The translations under genes and the position numbers were made by a program. The notes beneath the pieces were generated by a model, which did no database searches, had not been told where the DNA came from, and saw only the letters and a program-made list of their open reading frames with translations. A stretch of DNA of 64,000 nucleotides from Myxococcales bacterium (lineage in GTDB: Bacteria; Myxococcota_A; Polyangia; Haliangiales; Haliangiaceae), in contig JAEUJY010000040.1 of NCBI GenBank assembly GCA_016794525.1, forward strand, positions 62,001 through 126,000. The letters are read 5' to 3'. Positions 1 through 8,076 of this stretch are shown here, piece by piece. How positions within the stretch are numbered: the stretch's first letter is position 1; each line of letters starts with the position of its first letter.

Positions 1-1626
1 GATCGCGAACTGATCGTGCCACTTGACGCCGGTGCCGGTGAACGCCGCGCCGGTCGAGAACGCGACGTAGACGTCGCCGGTCGTGCCGCGGGTGAAGGTC
101 GCGAGGTCGTCCTTGCCGTCGCCGTTCCAGTCGCCGGCCACCGGCAGCTCGCTGTTGATCGTGAACCAGTCGTGCCACTTGGCGCGCGCGCCGAAGCCGG
201 CGCCGGTCGACAGCGCCACGAACACGTCGCCGGTGGTGCCGCGGGTCAGCCCGGCGAGATCGTCCTTGCCGTCGCCGTTCCAGTCGCCGACCAGCGGCAG
301 CTCGGTGCCGAACCCGAAGCCGTCGTGCCACTTGACGCCGGTGCCGACGAAGCCGTGGCCGTTGGACAGCGCGACGTAGACGTCGGCGGCGGTACCGCCG
401 GTGAACGACGCGAGGTCGTCCTTGCCGTCGCCGTTCCAGTCGCCGACGACTGGCGTCTCGGCGTTGATCGCGAAGAAGTCGTGCCACTTCACGCCGGTGC
501 CGAGGTAGCCGTTGCCCGACGCCAGCGCGACGAAGACGTCGCCGGCGGTGCCGCGGGTGAACGCGACGACGTCGTCGCGGCCGTCGCCGTTGAAGTCGCC
601 GGTGAGGCAGACCTCGCCGTCGATGCAGAACCAGTCGTGGCGCAACAGCCGGCTCAGGAACGAGGCGCCGGTCGAGGTCGCGACCAGCACGTCGCCGCCG
701 TCGCGATCGAGCAGGAAGTCGGAGATCTGGGTGTAGTCCCAGTAGGCGTTGGTGACCGGGTTGCGGGTGGCGCGGAAGGGATCGTCGGCGAGGTCCTCGG
801 GGTTGCTGTCGTTGTCGAGGATGAGGTTCCACGAGGTCTGCGACAGCGCGACGTCTTGCGACGCGATGTAGCCGGGGGCGGGGTAGCCGGGGTCGGTGCA
901 GCAGTCGGTGTCGTAGAGCTGCGCGACGTGGCCCTCGACGCCCAGCGCGTGGGTCAGCTCGTGGGCCGAGGCGATGCCCCACCAGTCGAGGTTGTTGGGC
1001 TTGGTGGTGTTGTCGAGGGCGGTGGGATCGATCGCGAGGATCGCGTTGCCCTGGCCGTAGCCGTTGGCGGCGCCGGCGGGGTGGCTGATCGGGTTGATCT
1101 CGACGAGGCCGCGCGTCGTGAACAGCAAGTTGACCGCGGGCATGCCGGCCTTCCCCTTCATCCACTGCGCCCAGTCCCAGTTCAGCTGCTGGCCCCACGG
1201 CGAGGTCTCGCCGGGGTAGTTGGGCGTCGTCGTCGAGTCGTAGTAGCGGATGCGATCGCCGGCGATCCGCAGCGACATCAGGTTCACGCCGTTGCCGAGC
1301 GCCAGGTTGCGGCCGGCGGCGAAGATGCAGTTGGCGTGCTCGAGGTAGCGCAGCGCCAGCGCGGCGGCGTCGGGCGTGGTCGCGAGGAACGCCTGGTCGA
1401 CCCACACGCCGACGTCGACGGTGTACTGGGTCGCGTACGGCTGCAGCGCCGGGGCGGCGACGAACCCGTTGGCGACCAGCGCGCCGCTGGCGCCGGCGGT
1501 CTCGAGGGGCGTCAGCGCGGCGTCGCTGACGAACGTGCAGGGCACGTCGCCGCTCTGGGCGGCGGCGGTGCCGGCGAAGGCGAGCGTGGCGGCGGTGACC
1601 GCCGAGGCGATGAAGCGGTGGTGCAT
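1..1626 (-). CDS. secreted metzincin-like protein with FG-GAP repeats (3' end outside window)
   Basis: The visible 542 residues begin with a signal peptide ([20 protein letters not shown], cleavage near AAAQS). The middle holds a zinc-protease-type motif [12 protein letters not shown] at residues 222-233. The HExxH core is intact, but the third His falls one residue later than the metzincin consensus HExxHxxGxxH. The last third contains at least four repeats of about 50 residues built on [12 protein letters not shown]...[13 protein letters not shown]. This is the FG-GAP/VCBS blade pattern with a DxNxDG calcium-binding loop, normally forming a beta-propeller. A secreted, calcium-dependent propeller protein with a protease-like domain is the best description; activity is not assured given the shifted His. 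The gene runs off the window start, so total length is unknown. No good ribosome site precedes the ATG; it was chosen because it gives the signal peptide. Confidence 0.85.
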   Translation of the reverse strand, partial: MHHRFIASAVTAATLAFAGTAAAQSGDVPCTFVSDAALTPLETAGASGALVANGFVAAPALQPYATQYTVDVGVWVDQAFLATTPDAAALALRYLEHANCIFAAGRNLALGNGVNLMSLRIAGDRIRYYDSTTTPNYPGETSPWGQQLNWDWAQWMKGKAGMPAVNLLFTTRGLVEINPISHPAGAANGYGQGNAILAIDPTALDNTTKPNNLDWWGIASAHELTHALGVEGHVAQLYDTDCCTDPGYPAPGYIASQDVALSQTSWNLILDNDSNPEDLADDPFRATRNPVTNAYWDYTQISDFLLDRDGGDVLVATSTGASFLSRLLRHDWFCIDGEVCLTGDFNGDGRDDVVAFTRGTAGDVFVALASGNGYLGTGVKWHDFFAINAETPVVGDWNGDGKDDLASFTGGTAADVYVALSNGHGFVGTGVKWHDGFGFGTELPLVGDWNGDGKDDLAGLTRGTTGDVFVALSTGAGFGARAKWHDWFTINSELPVAGDWNGDGKDDLATFTRGTTGDVYVAFSTGAAFTGTGVKWHDQFAI

Positions 1627-1696
1627 GCCGGGTGGAGTCGCGCGGCGGGCGAGCGCCCGCGGCGGGGGCCGCTTTGCCGCACGCTGCCAGCGCGGG

Positions 1697-2296
1697 TCAG
1701 CGGGCGGCGATCGCGTCCCAGCACGCCTGCTCGGCGCCGGCGATCGCCGCCGCGTCGAGCTGCAGCCGGCCTTCCCAGTGCGCGCGCATCATCCCGACGA
1801 ACGCGCCGAACACCAGCTCCATCAGCAGCCACGCGTCGAGCGGCTTGACCACGCCCTCGACCTGGGCCCGCGCGATCATCGCGTGGGCGAAGTCCTTGAT
1901 GGTGCGATCGACGGCGAGGCTGGGGCCGTCGAGGTACGAGGCGTGGTTGTGCAGCTCGATGAACGCGAACGCGGTCGGCTCGGCGGTCGCGAACGCCACC
2001 ATCTCGTGCCACATCACGCGGAACTGCTCGCGCACCGGCGCGCCCTGCGGGAACGCGGCGAACACCCGCTGCGCGATGGTCTGCTTCCACCCGCGGTACA
2101 GCGCGTTGACCAGCGCCTCCTTGCTGTCGAAGTAGTGGTAGATCGTGCCGGCCGCGATGTCGGCCTTCTCGGCGATCTGCGGGATCGCCGTGCCGTGGAA
2201 GCCGCGCTCGACGAAGCACGCCAGCGCGGCGTCGAGGATCGACTCCTTGCGATCGGCGCGCTCGGGCGGACGTCCGCGCTTGGCCTTGGTCTGCAT
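1697..2296 (-). CDS. TetR-family transcriptional repressor
   Basis: A 199-residue protein with the normal TetR length and layout. The N-terminal helix-turn-helix spans about residues 15-62 ([19 protein letters not shown] ... [19 protein letters not shown]), matching the family signature closely. The C-terminal ~130 residues are the helical ligand/dimerisation domain and are not diagnostic of a ligand. The gene is divergent from the lipase-like gene at 2435. The 138-bp space between them holds two near-identical palindromes, one 1 bp from this start codon, so autoregulation and control of the lipase gene are likely. No Shine-Dalgarno sequence precedes the ATG; the operator occupies that position. 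The inducer is unknown; a hydrophobic molecule would fit the lipase/oxidoreductase neighbours but this is inference. Confidence 0.93.
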   Translation of the reverse strand: MQTKAKRGRPPERADRKESILDAALACFVERGFHGTAIPQIAEKADIAAGTIYHYFDSKEALVNALYRGWKQTIAQRVFAAFPQGAPVREQFRVMWHEMVAFATAEPTAFAFIELHNHASYLDGPSLAVDRTIKDFAHAMIARAQVEGVVKPLDAWLLMELVFGAFVGMMRAHWEGRLQLDAAAIAGAEQACWDAIAAR

Positions 2297-2297
2297 T

Positions 2298-2337
2298 TAT
2301 CGAATGAATATTCATATGAAGTTCGCGAGGTTGTCAA
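2298..2337 (-). promoter_or_regulatory. tetR promoter with overlapping operator-like palindrome O1
   Basis: On the minus strand a perfect -35 hexamer TTGACA (complement of 2332-2337) is followed 16 bp later by ATGAAT. That -10-like hexamer lies inside the palindrome TATCGAATGAATATTCAT (2298-2315), whose core ATGAATATTCAT is perfectly symmetrical. Repressor bound here would cover the -10 and the start region of the regulator gene. Seen in sequence; function inferred. Confidence 0.55.
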
Positions 2338-2396
2338 GTAGCTGAAATAAGGAGCTTGACCTCCATCATGTCCGGCTGTTAGGGATGGCGCATCAA

Positions 2397-2414
2397 TATC
2401 GAATGAACATTCAT
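2397..2414. promoter_or_regulatory. operator-like palindrome O2 upstream of the lipase-like gene
   Basis: TATCGAATGAACATTCAT differs from O1 at one of 18 positions and sits 99 bp away in the same orientation. It ends 20 bp before the ATG of the gene at 2435. A candidate plus-strand promoter (TTGACC at 2356-2361, TTAGGG at 2379-2384, 17-bp spacer) lies just upstream, so a bound repressor would block the transcription start zone. Confidence 0.6.
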
Positions 2415-2434
2415 TCAACAAATAGGAGCCAGCC

Positions 2435-3379
2435 ATGATCCGCGCCGCCATCCTCGCCGTCGTCACCGCCGTCTCGGCCTGCCCGCCAGGCGACATCAAG
2501 GACCCTCAGTACTGGGGCGACCTGTTCCTCGACAAGTACGCCGCCGAACGGCAGCGCGCGATCGACGTGGTCGAGGAAGGCCCGGCGCCGGTGACGCAGC
2601 CGCGCACGGTCCTGCTGATCACCGGCGTCACGATCCCCGCCGCGTGGTTCGAGCCGATCGTCGTGCGGCTGGAGCGCGACGGCTTCCGGCCCGTGGTGTA
2701 CGAGCCGCCGGCGCTCTTGAGCGGCGATCTGTTCGAGAACGCGCGCGCGCTCGGCGCGGTGATCGAGCGGGTCCGGGCCGAGAGCGGCCAGGACAAGATC
2801 GACATCCTGGCCGAGTGCACGGGCGGGCTGATCGCGCGCCACTACATCCAGGCGATGGGCGGCGATCGCTACGTGCGCCGGATGGTCACGTTCATCTCGC
2901 CGCAGCACGGCGTGGCCAAGGCGCCGTGGGCGTTCGCGATCGCCGGCTGGCCGGCCCTCGACGATCTGTCGCCGGGCAGCGAGTTCCTCGAGACGGTCAA
3001 CGCCGCGCCGCTGCCGGCCGACGTGCGCTGGACGTCGATCTACACGTGCACCGACGAGTACATCCAGCCGTACGAGACGTCGATCATCCCCGGCGCCAAC
3101 AACATCGGCCTGTGCGACGGCTTCGTCGGCCACTACCAGTTCTTCTACGACCCGGCGATCTACCTGGTCATGCACGGCGCGCTGATCGAGCCGTTCGGCG
3201 GCGACGATCCGATGGCGCCCGCGCCGACCGTGCCGCCGCCGGGCGACGATCCGACCGAGGCGCCGCCGCTCGACGAGCAGGCCGGGTGCGCCGCCGCCGG
3301 TGGCGCGGCCAGCGGCGCCGAGCTGGCGATCGCCGCGGTGACGATCGCGCTGGCGCGGCGCCGGCGGCGCGCGCGCTGA
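2435..3379 (+). CDS. lipase-like alpha/beta-hydrolase lipoprotein with Cys at the nucleophile position
   Basis: A 314-residue exported protein. The N-terminus gives a lipoprotein signal with lipobox VSAC (Cys16). The body follows the class-2 lipase pattern: beta-strand RTVLLITGVTIPAAWF near residue 50, a nucleophile elbow, an acid-containing segment YTCTDEYIQP, and a His in GFVGHYQFFYDP. The elbow reads LAECTGGLIARHYI where lipases have GHSxGG, so residue 128 is Cys instead of Ser. The C-terminus (GCAAAGG, hydrophobic helix, ARRRRRAR) resembles a MYXO-CTERM sorting tail. AGGAG lies 8 bp before the ATG. It could be a thiol hydrolase, a binding protein or a dead enzyme; the acid and His positions appear kept. 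It is probably controlled by the adjacent TetR protein. Confidence 0.8.
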   Translation: MIRAAILAVVTAVSACPPGDIKDPQYWGDLFLDKYAAERQRAIDVVEEGPAPVTQPRTVLLITGVTIPAAWFEPIVVRLERDGFRPVVYEPPALLSGDLFENARALGAVIERVRAESGQDKIDILAECTGGLIARHYIQAMGGDRYVRRMVTFISPQHGVAKAPWAFAIAGWPALDDLSPGSEFLETVNAAPLPADVRWTSIYTCTDEYIQPYETSIIPGANNIGLCDGFVGHYQFFYDPAIYLVMHGALIEPFGGDDPMAPAPTVPPPGDDPTEAPPLDEQAGCAAAGGAASGAELAIAAVTIALARRRRRAR

Positions 3380-3397
3380 GCTGGTAGGTTGCGCGCC

Positions 3398-4927
3398 GTG
3401 CCCGAGCTCGACCCGACGACGACGCGCTTCGACGACCTGGTGATCGGCGCCGGCATGGCCGGGCTGACGGTGGCGGCGCTGCTGGCCGCCGACGGGCGCA
3501 AGGTGCTGGTGGTCGAGGCCCACGACACGCCCGGCGGCTACGCCCACACCTTCGCGGTCGGCGACTACCGGTTCTGCGCCCAGGTGCACTACATCTTCGG
3601 GTGCGGCGAGGGCGAGACCGTCCACGAGGTGCTGCGCCGGCTGGACCTGGCCGACGCCGTGAAGTTCCACCGGCTCGATCCCGAGGGCTTCGACCACGTC
3701 GTCGTCGCTGGCGAGCGCTACCGCATCCCCAACGGGCTGGAGAAGTTCCGCGACCGGATGATCCGCCGCTGCCCCGAGGCGGCGACGCCGCTGCGCGGCT
3801 ACTTCGACGCCGTGATGGCGATCGGGCGCGAGCTCGATCGGCTGCCGCCGAAGCTGGGCTGGCGCGAGCTGGCGACGGCGCCGCTGCGCTTCCCGCACCT
3901 CCTGCGCTACCGCACGTGGACGCTGCAGCGCCTGTACGATCACCTGCGCATGCCGCCGCGGATGCAGGCGGTGCTGGCCGGGCAGGCCGGCGACTACCTG
4001 CTGCCGCCGGCCGAGGTGTCGCTGCTCTTGCACGTCGCGCTGGTGCGCGGCTACGACCGCGGCGCGTACTACCCCGAGCGCCACTTCCAGCACCTCGTCG
4101 GCAGCGTGGCCGATCGGATCCGCGATCGCGCCGGGTGCGCGCTGCTGCTGAAGACGCCGATCGACCACATCGACGTGCGCGGCGATCGCGTCGTCGGCGT
4201 GCGCGCGCGCGACGGCCGCACGTTCACCGCCGAGCGCTACGTCTCGAACGTCGATCCCAAGCAGACCGCGGTGCTGCTGGGCCGCAAGCGCCTGCCCGAC
4301 GACTGGGGTCGCAAGCTCCGCTACGCGTACTCGTCGGGCAACCTGACCCTGTACCTCGGGGTCGAGGGGCTCGACCTCCGCCAGCACGGCTTCGGCTCGC
4401 ACAACGTGTGGCACTACCCGCACGACGATCTGAACGCGATCTATCGGCGGCAGCTGGTCGATCGCGACTTCGCCGAGCCGTGGCTGTTCATGTCGACGCC
4501 GACGCTGCACACCGACGCGCCGGGGCTGTGCCCGCCGGGGCACCAGATCCTCGAGCTGGCGACCAGCGCGCCCCACGCGTACTTCCGCAAGCTGCGCGAC
4601 ACCGATCGCCGGCGCTACAACGCCGAGAAGAAGCAGCTGCGCGATCGCATCTTGCAGATCGTCGAGGAGCGCTACGTGCCGGGGCTGCGCGCGCACCTGG
4701 CGATGCGGGTGATGGGCACGCCGGCGACCAACGAGCGGTTCTGCGGCGCGCCCGCCGGCAACGCCTACGGCGCGGCGCTGACGCCGGCCAACGTCGGGCT
4801 GGGCCGGGTGCCGGCCGAGACGCCGTGGGCCAACCTGTGGCTGGCCAACGCGACCGCGGGCTACCCCAGCGTGGCCGGCACGGTGCGCGCGGGCTTCGAC
4901 CTGTACCAGAAGCTGGCCCGCGGCTGA
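3398..4927 (+). CDS. CrtI/retinol-saturase-like FAD-dependent oxidoreductase
   Basis: About 509 residues, typical for phytoene-desaturase/carotenoid-isomerase/retinol-saturase relatives. Residues 13-42 form a Rossmann dinucleotide site (DLVIGAGMAGLTVAALLA ... VLVVEAHDTPGGYAHTF), including the GGY/H motif of the family. The C-terminus has the second FAD-binding signature (GLGRVPAETPWANLWLANA...GYPSVAGTVRAG). The likely reaction is desaturation or saturation of a polyene or other lipid; the substrate cannot be read from sequence. A GTG start is preferred because GGTAGG lies 9 bp before it; a TTG three codons upstream is possible. It starts 18 bp after the lipase-like gene, so the two are probably co-transcribed. 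Confidence 0.87.
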   Translation: MPELDPTTTRFDDLVIGAGMAGLTVAALLAADGRKVLVVEAHDTPGGYAHTFAVGDYRFCAQVHYIFGCGEGETVHEVLRRLDLADAVKFHRLDPEGFDHVVVAGERYRIPNGLEKFRDRMIRRCPEAATPLRGYFDAVMAIGRELDRLPPKLGWRELATAPLRFPHLLRYRTWTLQRLYDHLRMPPRMQAVLAGQAGDYLLPPAEVSLLLHVALVRGYDRGAYYPERHFQHLVGSVADRIRDRAGCALLLKTPIDHIDVRGDRVVGVRARDGRTFTAERYVSNVDPKQTAVLLGRKRLPDDWGRKLRYAYSSGNLTLYLGVEGLDLRQHGFGSHNVWHYPHDDLNAIYRRQLVDRDFAEPWLFMSTPTLHTDAPGLCPPGHQILELATSAPHAYFRKLRDTDRRRYNAEKKQLRDRILQIVEERYVPGLRAHLAMRVMGTPATNERFCGAPAGNAYGAALTPANVGLGRVPAETPWANLWLANATAGYPSVAGTVRAGFDLYQKLARG

Positions 4928-5101
4928 TCGCGCTGGCGTGTCGGGGCGCGCATCGACGGCGGCGGCTGTGATGTCCCGGGGTTGGGCGCCGTCGCAGGCG
5001 GTGCGCGTTGGCACCGCCGGACACCAAAATCATCGACGGTGACCGCGGCCGCCGAAGGGGGGAGGATCATGAGGCGGCGTGCGCCGCAGGAGGAGGACAC
5101 C

Positions 5102-5536
5102 ATGGACAGCCCGATCGCGAAGGTCCTGGAGACGAAGTCCCACCACATCGAGAAGGTCGATCTCAGCGCCACCGTCGCCAGCGCGGTGGGGCTGATGAAC
5201 GAACGCGAGATCGGCAGCGTGCTGGTCTTCGATGGCGCGCGCCTGGTCGGCATCTTCACCGAGCGCGACGTGCTGGTGCGGGTGGTGGGCGAGCGCCGCG
5301 ACCCGACCACGGTGCGGGTCGGCGCGGTGATGACGCCGATGCCGAAGGTCATCGAGCTGACCACCACCGTCGGCCAGGCGATGGCGCTGATGACCGCGCG
5401 ACGCCACCGCCACCTGCCGGTGGTCGACGGCGAGCGCGTCGTCGGCCTGATCTCGCAGGGCGACCTGACCCGCTGGGTGATCCGCGACCAGGAGCGCGCG
5501 ATCAACGACCTGACCGACTACATCCACCACGCGTGA
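5102..5536 (+). CDS. CBS-pair domain protein
   Basis: 144 residues consisting almost entirely of two CBS motifs (about residues 8-65 and 72-130: ATVASAVGLMNEREIGSVLV ... GIFTERDVLVRVV and TVGQAMALMTARRHRHLPVV ... GLISQGDLTRWVI). Such stand-alone pairs bind adenosine nucleotides and act as energy or redox sensors, often on a partner protein. AGGAGGAGG lies 5 bp before this ATG. An alternative in-frame ATG at 5069 has its own strong site (GGGGGGAGG) and would add 11 residues; either or both may be used. The 174 bp upstream of 5102 otherwise show no gene. Confidence 0.9.
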   Translation: MDSPIAKVLETKSHHIEKVDLSATVASAVGLMNEREIGSVLVFDGARLVGIFTERDVLVRVVGERRDPTTVRVGAVMTPMPKVIELTTTVGQAMALMTARRHRHLPVVDGERVVGLISQGDLTRWVIRDQERAINDLTDYIHHA

Positions 5537-5574
5537 CGCCGGAATGGCGACGCGCGGCGGCGCGTTGACCGCGG

Positions 5575-6105
5575 GTGACCCGCGCGCTGCTCGTGTTGCT
5601 GGTGGTGTCGATCGCGACGCCGACGCCGAGGCCGGCCCGGGCGTCGCCGACCGCCGCGACCAAGGCGCTGGTGCGATCGATCGCGCGCGACCGTCGGGTG
5701 CTGGCGGCGCTGATCGATCGCGACGCCGGCGTGGTGTTCATCGATCACGTCGCGGGCGCGGCCGACCCACGCCCGCGGCGCGCGGAGCTGCTGTGCGGGG
5801 CGGCGCTGACGCGTCAGCTCCGCATCGTGCGCGGCTGGCTGTTCGCGCAGCTGCGCGGCGAGCCGCCGCTGGGCGAGCTGCGCTGCTCGAACCGGCCGGG
5901 CCCGCCGCAGTGCACGTTCGGCCGCGCGATGGAGTGGGATCCGGCGGTGCACCTGCAGTTTCGCGTCGAGCCCGACCGCGGGCTGGTGCTGGCGGCGATC
6001 ACCGTCGATGACGAGGCGCGGGGCGACGCCGCCGCGGTCGCCGCCGAGCACCGCGCGCAAGCGGCGGAGATCGCGCGGCTCGGCGCCCGGCGCTGCGCGC
6101 CGTGA
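5575..6105 (+). CDS. hypothetical exported protein
   Basis: 176 residues from a GTG start. The first ~23 residues (RALLVLLVVSIATPTPRPARAS) form a signal peptide with an Ala-x-Ala-type cleavage site. The mature part is mixed alpha/beta with a central pair of Cys (ELLCGAAL and LRCSNR...QCTFG) that could form disulfides in the periplasm. No family is recognised. It starts 38 bp after the CBS gene with no strong ribosome site, so expression level and exact start are uncertain. Confidence 0.6.
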   Translation: MTRALLVLLVVSIATPTPRPARASPTAATKALVRSIARDRRVLAALIDRDAGVVFIDHVAGAADPRPRRAELLCGAALTRQLRIVRGWLFAQLRGEPPLGELRCSNRPGPPQCTFGRAMEWDPAVHLQFRVEPDRGLVLAAITVDDEARGDAAAVAAEHRAQAAEIARLGARRCAP

Positions 6106-6189
6106 GTGTGGCGACGCGCGGATCGCGGGGCGTCGCGCGGATCGCGACAAGGAGCCACAGGCGGCTCGACACGCCACCCCAGGGGGAGG

Positions 6190-6207
6190 TGGCCACTCGA
6201 GTGGCCA
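6190..6207. promoter_or_regulatory. 18-bp perfect palindrome upstream of the Kazal/CUB lipoprotein gene
   Basis: TGGCCACTCGAGTGGCCA is fully symmetrical and lies in the 174-bp space before the gene at 6280, with no gene of its own. It is a plausible dimeric regulator site. In such G+C-rich DNA a palindrome of this length is notable but not proof of function. Confidence 0.3.
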
Positions 6208-6279
6208 GTCGCGGCGTCGCGGTGTCAGGGGCTTGCGCGGTGCGTCGACGGAACGGACGTTGCTTGGCGCCGGAGCGTG

Positions 6280-7941
6280 ATGAAGAAGCTTAGCGTGGTG
6301 TTTGCCGTGGTCGCCCTGGGGGCGGCGTGTACCGACAAGATCGATCCCGAGAAGGGCGTGCTGGAGGCCGAGTCGCCGCCCGGGAGCCCGCTCGCCGGGC
6401 CGGCCGAGGGCAAGTCCGACGGTGGCGGCACCGTCGTGACGGTGGCCGTCGAGTCGGCGCATCCGTACGCCAACGATCTCGATCGCGTCTACCCGATCGA
6501 TCTCGCGAGCCGGGTCCCGACCTGCGCCGCCGACGCGCGCGTGCACTTCGCGTCGATCCGCACCGAGGCCGGCTACGACTACGTGCACCTTGAGGGCGCG
6601 ACCGGTCGGTTCCAGTCGTTCGACGGCAACCGCGACAACCTGTGGTCGGAGTGGGGCGCGCTCGGCGCGACCAAGCAGCTGAAGGTGCGGCTCGAGACCG
6701 ACGAGTCGGTCGTGAAGGACGGCTTCCGCGTCGACGCCGTCGAGTACCGGACCGTCGTGCGCTGCCCGCTGATGCCGATCACGCTGTGCCCGGCGGGCCA
6801 GGTCGACGTCACGCCGGTCCCCGGTGAGTGCGGCTGCCGCGGCGCGACCCAGTGCGCCCCCGACGAGGCGGTCAGCTTCGAGCACACGATCGGCGGCGGC
6901 TTCGCCGGCACGTACACCGGCCACCGCGCCACGGGCACCACGGCGAGCCGCGTCGTCTACCGCCCGGGCCAGGCGCCCGAGCTGACGACGATCGGCACGA
7001 TCGATCACGATCGCCTGACCGCGGCGGTCCACTTCACGCTGGCGGGCGGCTACCTGACCCGCACCGGCGGCATGACCTCGAGCAACTGGGACGAGGCGGT
7101 GTCGGCGGCGATCGGCGCGCAGCGCTACGCGACCACCGCGCCGGCCGGCACGCTGCCGGCGGCCGACGCCGCGCTGGCGGCCGAGGTCGAGGGCCTGTTC
7201 ACCTGCGACGCGGGCGGCGCGCTCACCTGCGCCGCGGGCTTCACCTGCGACGGCGGCCAGTGCGTCGAGGCGCCGGCCACGTGCGTGTGCCCGGCGCTGT
7301 ACAACCCGGTGTGCGGCACCGACGGGCGCACCTACTCCAACAGCTGCGCGGCGAGCTGCGCGCAGGTGCCGGTGCGCCACCCCGGCGCGTGCGGCCAGGT
7401 CGGTGACTTCTGCGGCGGGCTGGGCGCGATGCAGTGCGCCGACGGCAACCGCTGCCGCTACGGCGCGAGCCAGTTCGAGGCGCCGTTCCCCGACGCCGGC
7501 GGCACGTGCGTGGCCGGCACCTACTGCGACGCGCCGGCCGACTGCAGCGCGCTGCCGCACCCGGCGGTGCCGGGCACGTGGGCGTGCGAGACCAACGCGT
7601 GCGCGTGGCGCGCCGGCCTGGCGTGGCAGGAGTTCGCGCGCTTCGCCTCGACGCACCCGTACGGCAACCGCGCGTCGGAGTGGAAGCAGGTCTACGCGCC
7701 GGCCGGCGCGAGCAAGATCCGCGTGGTCGCGACCGGCGTGTTCGAGCTGGAGAACGGCTACGACTTCCTCGAGGTGTACGGGTGGATCGGCGGGCGGTGG
7801 ACGCTCGAGAAGCGCTACACCGGCACGGTCGGCCCGACGTCGGCCGACGAGTTCGTGGGGCGCTACCACTACCTGCGGCTGGTGACCGATTCGTCGGTGG
7901 TCCGCCACGGCTTCGACGTCGGCGTCGAGTGGGCGAACTGA
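6280..7941 (+). CDS. CUB-Kazal-CUB-type lipoprotein, predicted protease inhibitor
   Basis: 553 residues from ATG. The N-terminus is a lipoprotein-like signal (LSVVFAVVALGAAC). Residues about 50-165 and 455-553 are related modules with the pattern HPYxNxxxR... GYDYVHLEG/GYDFLEVYG ... VKDGFRV/VRHGFDV, resembling CUB or pre-peptidase C-terminal domains. Residues about 334-371 carry the Kazal signature (CVCPALYNPVCGTDGRTYSN, then CAASC and a final C), a serine-protease-inhibitor fold. The central part is Cys-rich. The next gene downstream is a trypsin-like protease on the same strand, so an inhibitor/protease pair at the cell surface is plausible. The specificity residue of the Kazal loop would have to be assigned by alignment. 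Confidence 0.82.
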   Translation: MKKLSVVFAVVALGAACTDKIDPEKGVLEAESPPGSPLAGPAEGKSDGGGTVVTVAVESAHPYANDLDRVYPIDLASRVPTCAADARVHFASIRTEAGYDYVHLEGATGRFQSFDGNRDNLWSEWGALGATKQLKVRLETDESVVKDGFRVDAVEYRTVVRCPLMPITLCPAGQVDVTPVPGECGCRGATQCAPDEAVSFEHTIGGGFAGTYTGHRATGTTASRVVYRPGQAPELTTIGTIDHDRLTAAVHFTLAGGYLTRTGGMTSSNWDEAVSAAIGAQRYATTAPAGTLPAADAALAAEVEGLFTCDAGGALTCAAGFTCDGGQCVEAPATCVCPALYNPVCGTDGRTYSNSCAASCAQVPVRHPGACGQVGDFCGGLGAMQCADGNRCRYGASQFEAPFPDAGGTCVAGTYCDAPADCSALPHPAVPGTWACETNACAWRAGLAWQEFARFASTHPYGNRASEWKQVYAPAGASKIRVVATGVFELENGYDFLEVYGWIGGRWTLEKRYTGTVGPTSADEFVGRYHYLRLVTDSSVVRHGFDVGVEWAN

Positions 7942-7948
7942 ACTGCCT

Positions 7949-7996
7949 GGAGGGTTTGTCGACAAACCCTCCCCCACGGGGTCATGCCCCCGTGGG
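7949..7996 (+). terminator. compound hairpin element 1 after the Kazal/CUB gene
   Basis: A perfect 24-bp palindrome starting GGAGGGTTTGTC and ending GACAAACCCTCC (7949-7972) begins 8 bp after the stop codon. A second hairpin follows at once: CCCACGGGG (7973-7981), a 6-nt loop and CCCCGTGGG (7988-7996), then TCCCCCACCC. There is no U-tract, so classical Rho-independent termination is uncertain; it may stabilise the mRNA end. The same architecture occurs at 46035-46075. Confidence 0.6.
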
Positions 7997-8076
7997 TCCC
8001 CCACCCGATACGCGAGAGCCGACAGCGCAGGGCCCCACGTGTTGCGGTGGTGGGGGGGGTGGTGTACCTGTCGGCG

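Noticed and set aside
16-1848. Plus-strand 610-codon frame with repeated [14 protein letters not shown]-like units
   Set aside because: The repeats are the complement of the FG-GAP repeats of the minus-strand gene.
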